Shown here piece by piece: positions 5,965 to 9,125 of a stretch of 9,125 bases of DNA. The position numbers were made by a program, and so were the translations under genes. This DNA comes from Rhodospirillales bacterium. GTDB taxonomy: Bacteria > Pseudomonadota > Alphaproteobacteria > Rhodospirillales > JAPHTL01. The number at the start of each line of letters is the position of its first letter. Within the stretch, counting starts at the first letter, position 1. The notes under the pieces were generated by a model that did not search any database, was not told the origin of the DNA, and was given only the letters and a program-made list of their open reading frames with translations. The DNA is taken from assembly GCA_026193355.1 (NCBI GenBank), contig JAPHTL010000239.1, positions 1 through 9,125 of the forward strand, written 5' to 3'.

Positions 5965-6906
5965 ATGACGACAACACAAACCCAGGATGAGTATTTTTTT
6001 GCGGCTGGCGGGCCGTTCGATCTCGACGACGATGACGCCTATGCCCGTTGGCGCGACGAAAAACTCGCGGATTATCCCGCATCGGCGGGTGATCTTGTGG
6101 TCGAGGTCAATGACCCCTCAAAGATAAACGACGCCGAGTTCGCAGCGATGATGGCGCTGGTGCGCAAGACCAACATGGCGCTCTACGCGACCGTTGGGGG
6201 GGGCGTATCAACGGCGCCGGCGGAGAAAGAGACGATTCGCGCCGTCGGTGCGCGATTTGGGCTTCATAACCTGGATTCGAACCTGCATGCCGACGACGAT
6301 GGAATCACCCCCCTGCACATCGCGGCGGCCGAAGAAACGGGGCGCTTGCGATACATTCCGTATTCCGACCGGCCGATCAAATGGCACACGGACGGCTACT
6401 ACAATCTGCTGGACAGGCAGATTCACGGCCTTTTGCTCCATTGCGTCTGCGATTCGATGGAGGGCGGCGAAAACCAGCTGCTTGACCACGAGGTTCTCTA
6501 TATCCAGATCCGCGAGAAAAACCCTGACTACGTCCGCGCCCTGATGCATCCCGAGGCCATGATGATTCCCGAGAACGTCGAGGACGGGAAGAAAATCAGG
6601 GGAGATCGAACGGGGCCGGTGTTCATGCGGCACCCGTCGAGTGGCGCCCTGCACATGCGTTACACTATGCGCAAGCGCAACATTGTCTGGCGTGACGACC
6701 CTTTGCTGAGCGAAGCGGTCGCCTGTCTTGAAGATCTGATGAACGGGGAGAATCCCTACGTTTTCGGACACAGGATGTCGCCGGGGCAGGGGCTGGTCAG
6801 CAACAATGTGCTGCATGACCGTGCGGGATTCGCGGATTCGCCCGATGACGGAAAGGTCAGACTGATCTATCGCGCCCGTTATTTCGATCGGATCGCAAAC
6901 ACCTGA
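5965..6906 (+). CDS. TauD/TfdA-family Fe(II)/2-oxoglutarate-dependent dioxygenase
   Basis: Soluble enzyme of 313 residues from the ATG at 5965. The metal site of the family is complete: HTD (H141, D143, in KWHTDGYYN), a distal histidine H284 in VLHDRAGF, and arginines R303/R305 (RLIYRARYF) where the family binds 2-oxoglutarate. GGEN after HCVCDSM also fits the TauD/gamma-butyrobetaine hydroxylase fold. Family members hydroxylate taurine, other sulfonates, carnitine precursors or aromatic compounds using O2 and 2-oxoglutarate; the substrate here cannot be told. A TTG at 5950 would add five residues. Neither start has a strong ribosome binding site; I prefer the ATG, preceded by GGCGG. It is divergent from dsrA and followed after 35 bases by a small gene, probably in the same operon. 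A link to sulfur metabolism, such as sulfite release from a sulfonate, is inference from position. Confidence 0.87.
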   Translation: MTTTQTQDEYFFAAGGPFDLDDDDAYARWRDEKLADYPASAGDLVVEVNDPSKINDAEFAAMMALVRKTNMALYATVGGGVSTAPAEKETIRAVGARFGLHNLDSNLHADDDGITPLHIAAAEETGRLRYIPYSDRPIKWHTDGYYNLLDRQIHGLLLHCVCDSMEGGENQLLDHEVLYIQIREKNPDYVRALMHPEAMMIPENVEDGKKIRGDRTGPVFMRHPSSGALHMRYTMRKRNIVWRDDPLLSEAVACLEDLMNGENPYVFGHRMSPGQGLVSNNVLHDRAGFADSPDDGKVRLIYRARYFDRIANT

Positions 6907-6941
6907 TCGAACAAAACGGATAACCACAGGAAAGAAACAAC

Positions 6942-7160
6942 ATGGCGGACCATGAAACGGTAACCCTCCTCGACGACATTGACGCGCCCTGGGGCAAGAG
7001 GGTGGAGGTGATGAACGTCGAGTATGAAGGCGGCATTTCCCTGATCCGGCTGCGTATCCGCGAGAACAAACGTTTCACGATCATGGATCTGGACGCGGAT
7101 ACGGCGGCGCGGCTTGGGCGGACCCTGTCGGACTGGTCGGAAAAAAACGCGGCGGCCTGA
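6942..7160 (+). CDS. Small conserved-looking protein of unknown function
   Basis: 72 residues, mixed charge, no cysteine, no signal peptide and no membrane segment. I do not recognise the family. The sequence alternates hydrophobic and polar residues (KRVEVMNVEYEGG, then ISLIRLRIRENKRFTIMDL), suggesting a small beta-sheet, followed by a helix (DADTAARLGRTLSDW). A compact cytoplasmic protein, perhaps a binding or accessory partner, is likely. Start ATG 6942 has AGGA about 10 bases upstream, and the gap to the dioxygenase is 35 bases, so the two are probably co-transcribed. The good ribosome binding site and protein-like composition argue that it is a real gene. Confidence 0.75.
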   Translation: MADHETVTLLDDIDAPWGKRVEVMNVEYEGGISLIRLRIRENKRFTIMDLDADTAARLGRTLSDWSEKNAAA

Positions 7161-7316
7161 TTCCATATTCTGCGTGAATTAAGATGAACAGATGGATGGC
7201 GCGGTTTTTTGGATCGTTTCTCTTTTCACCCTTCCCGGACACGTGCCGGCCGATAAAGAACCGGAACTGATGCGCGATCTGGCTTCGACGCTTTCAATCG
7301 AAATAAGGTGATGTGA

Positions 7317-9053
7317 TCACTCTTCAATCGCCAGCCCAAGCGACGCCAGCGCGCCAAGCGTGTTTTCGGCGATTTTCTCCAGAACGGGAATCAGGGCGAT
7401 AGCATCGGCGCTCCGGTCCTGGCGGCACGCCACCACAATTTGCCGCGCGCATGAGGATATCCGTCGCAATCCGAGATTGCCGGAGGCCCCCTGGATGCTG
7501 TGGGCTTCTTCCTCCAGCGTCTTTGCATTGTCCGCTTCCGCCGCGCTACGGATGGCGGCAAGCCGTTGCCGGGCATCGGTCCTGTAGGCCTGAAACAGGC
7601 TTTCGACCAGCTCCCTGTTCAATGCGCGTTCAAGCTCTCTGATTACCTCCGGGTCGGTCAGCGGCGTTTCCGAGAGCAAGGAATCCCTGGCAAGAGAGTG
7701 CGAAGTGGCGGGATGGAGAATGTCGCCGCCTCTGGGGGCGGCAAGCGGAACGGAAAACCAGAACCTGCATCCGCCTTTCTCCCCTGGCTCTACGCCGATG
7801 GTTCCGCCCATGAGTTCGATCAGCTGTCTGCTGATGGCGAGACCGATGCCTGCGCTGCCCGACCCGCCGCGGTTCCCCTTGTACAGGGCGAAGATTCCTT
7901 CGGCCTGTTCCGGGGGAAGTCCGGGACCCGAGTCCAGCACCTCGAAGCGGGCGATCCCCCCGCCCTCGCCGTCAGGATCGAAAGCAACAGAAACCGTAAT
8001 CTCGCCCCGGCTGGTCGCCCCTATGGCGTTATTGATCAGATTGATAATGACCTGCCTCAGACGTCCCTCGTCACCGTAGGCGACAATCGGAACATTGGGC
8101 GCGATTCGGGCAAGCAGGGCCAATCCCTTCGACTGCGCCCGCGAAAGCGCCGAATTGATCAGTCCGTTCAGCATTTCAACCGGGGCGAAGTCGCTTCCGT
8201 TCAAGGCGAACTTCCCGCTTTCAATGCGTGAGGCGTCAAGCACGTTCCCCAGGACGTGGTGAAGCGTTTCCGCAGATTCGCGTATGGTGCCTGCGAATTG
8301 CTTTTGTTCCGCCGTCAGTGGCGTATCCATCAACAGCTCGGTCATGCCGATGACGCCGCTCAGCGGCGTACGGAACTCATCGCCCATCGCCGCCAGAAAT
8401 TCGGTTTTTGTGCGATTCGCGGCGACGGCGGCGTCACGCGCCTCGCGCAGTTCTTCCCTGGTCGCGATGATATCGCTGATGTCCGTCAGGACAACCACAA
8501 CGCCCCCTTCGGACATCTGGTCAGCAAAGATTTTCAGGGCTGTTCCGTTCAGTCGTCTGACTTCTATCGCGCCGCGCCGCTTTTCCATCAGCCGGGAAAC
8601 ACGTTCGGCCTGTTTTTCGGGCGCGCGGCGTCCGAAATCTCCCCTTTCGATCAGGAAATCGAAGAGTTTCGTCAAGGGTGTGCCGATCTGCAGAAAATCA
8701 TCGGGGAAATCGTACATGAGGGCGAAGGCGTCGTTCCAGAAAACCAGCCGCCGCTCCCCATCGAAGGCGCAGAGTCCTTGCCCGACGTTGTTGATTGCCG
8801 ATTCCAGAAAGCCGATTCGCCTGCAACCGCGACTCGACGCCTTCGACAGAAGCTCCGCCTTTTCCCTGAGGGAATCGAGAAGCGACACCGTTTCTGGATC
8901 ATGTTCTGAATCACGGGAGGCGTCATTATCAGCGCTGATTTTCAGGTGATTTCGAAGGGATTCTTCGATTTCGGCAATGATTGCAGCCAGTTCTTCCGGC
9001 GCGCATATGAGATCCCTGAAATGCAGCCCTCGCGCACGTTTTTGGCCTCTCAC
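7317..9053 (-). CDS. Soluble PAS sensor histidine kinase with C-terminal Hpt domain; H-box histidine replaced by Asp
   Basis: Signalling protein of 578 residues without membrane segments. The order is: N-terminal region with helical, probably coiled-coil stretches (1-80); PAS domain (about 82-195, NNVGQGLCAFDGERRLVFWN); a linking helix; dimerisation/H-box region (about 214-280); ATPase domain with N box (NLINNA, 338-343), G1 (DSGPGLP, 374-380) and G2 (GSAGIGLAIS, 399-408); linker; Hpt domain (about 470-578) with intact H518 in EEAHSIQGASGNLG. In the H box, MGDEFRTPL has Asp225 where kinases have the phosphorylated His; the codon at 8379-8381 reads GAT. No receiver domain is fused. Start GTG 9053 has AGGAAAGG (9061-9068) 7 bases upstream. 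It is convergent with the small plus-strand gene. It may work as a pseudokinase, or CheA-like with direct Hpt phosphorylation. Its target is unknown. Confidence 0.9.
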   Translation of the reverse strand: MRGQKRARGLHFRDLICAPEELAAIIAEIEESLRNHLKISADNDASRDSEHDPETVSLLDSLREKAELLSKASSRGCRRIGFLESAINNVGQGLCAFDGERRLVFWNDAFALMYDFPDDFLQIGTPLTKLFDFLIERGDFGRRAPEKQAERVSRLMEKRRGAIEVRRLNGTALKIFADQMSEGGVVVVLTDISDIIATREELREARDAAVAANRTKTEFLAAMGDEFRTPLSGVIGMTELLMDTPLTAEQKQFAGTIRESAETLHHVLGNVLDASRIESGKFALNGSDFAPVEMLNGLINSALSRAQSKGLALLARIAPNVPIVAYGDEGRLRQVIINLINNAIGATSRGEITVSVAFDPDGEGGGIARFEVLDSGPGLPPEQAEGIFALYKGNRGGSGSAGIGLAISRQLIELMGGTIGVEPGEKGGCRFWFSVPLAAPRGGDILHPATSHSLARDSLLSETPLTDPEVIRELERALNRELVESLFQAYRTDARQRLAAIRSAAEADNAKTLEEEAHSIQGASGNLGLRRISSCARQIVVACRQDRSADAIALIPVLEKIAENTLGALASLGLAIEE

Positions 9054-9125
9054 GATTTTACCTTTCCTGTATCTCCCTGCCGCTTCTTTTCATGGTGCGA
9101 ACCGGCGCATTCTTTATAGGCGAGC
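9050..9125 (-). CDS. Possible 3' end of a gene upstream of the kinase (cut by window edge)
   Basis: A minus-strand frame enters from the right edge and ends with TGA at 9052-9050, overlapping the GTG start of the kinase in a GTGA tetramer. Such 4-base overlaps are typical of coupled genes. The 24 visible residues are hydrophilic and lysine/histidine-rich (SHHEKKRQGDTGKVKS at the end) and identify no family. Too short to be sure; the overlap is the main argument. Confidence 0.35.
   Translation of the reverse strand, partial: LAYKECAGSHHEKKRQGDTGKVKS

Noticed and set aside
7161..7316. Bidirectional terminator between the convergent small gene and the kinase
   Set aside because: Only short CCGG and TTCGA/TCGAA repeats are present, none followed by a U-tract; a 28-codon frame at 7184-7270 lacks a ribosome binding site.

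Overview
The window holds the proximal half of a reverse dissimilatory sulfite reductase (rDsr) operon. Read on the minus strand from about position 5496 leftward, the order is dsrA, dsrB, dsrE, dsrF, dsrH, dsrC, dsrM, then a dsrK cut off by the left edge. This is the order known from sulfur-oxidising Proteobacteria such as Allochromatium vinosum. The dsrEFH block between dsrAB and dsrC marks the oxidative, sulfur-oxidising version of the pathway rather than sulfate respiration. The GC-rich, proteobacterial-type proteins suggest a sulfur-oxidising proteobacterium. An alphaproteobacterium is my best guess, but this is inference and no rRNA or other marker is present.

Layout: 1-683 partial dsrK; 703-1443 dsrM; 1514-1846 dsrC, with a hairpin on each side; 1915-3032 dsrH, dsrF, dsrE; 3072-4142 dsrB; a strong hairpin in the dsrB/dsrA gap; 4246-5496 dsrA. 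A 468-base divergent control region (5497-5964) follows, with inverted repeats and an AT-rich promoter-like patch. On the plus strand are a TauD/TfdA-type Fe(II)/2-oxoglutarate dioxygenase (5965-6906) and a 72-residue protein of unknown function (6942-7160). On the minus strand at 7317-9053 is a soluble PAS/histidine-kinase/Hpt protein. A possible upstream partner gene runs off the right edge and overlaps the kinase start by four bases.

How the genes work together (established for the family): DsrE/F/H receive persulfide sulfur and pass it to DsrC, whose two C-terminal cysteines carry it as a trisulfide or persulfide. DsrAB oxidises this sulfur to sulfite in the cytoplasm. The DsrMK(JOP) membrane complex is thought to recycle DsrC and pass electrons to or from the quinone pool. 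All diagnostic cysteines visible here are intact, so the pathway looks functional.

The less ordinary part is to the right of dsrA. It contains a dioxygenase plus small protein divergent from dsrA, and a kinase whose H-box histidine is replaced by aspartate although its ATP-binding boxes and Hpt histidine are kept. No mobile element, CRISPR array, tRNA or rRNA was seen.
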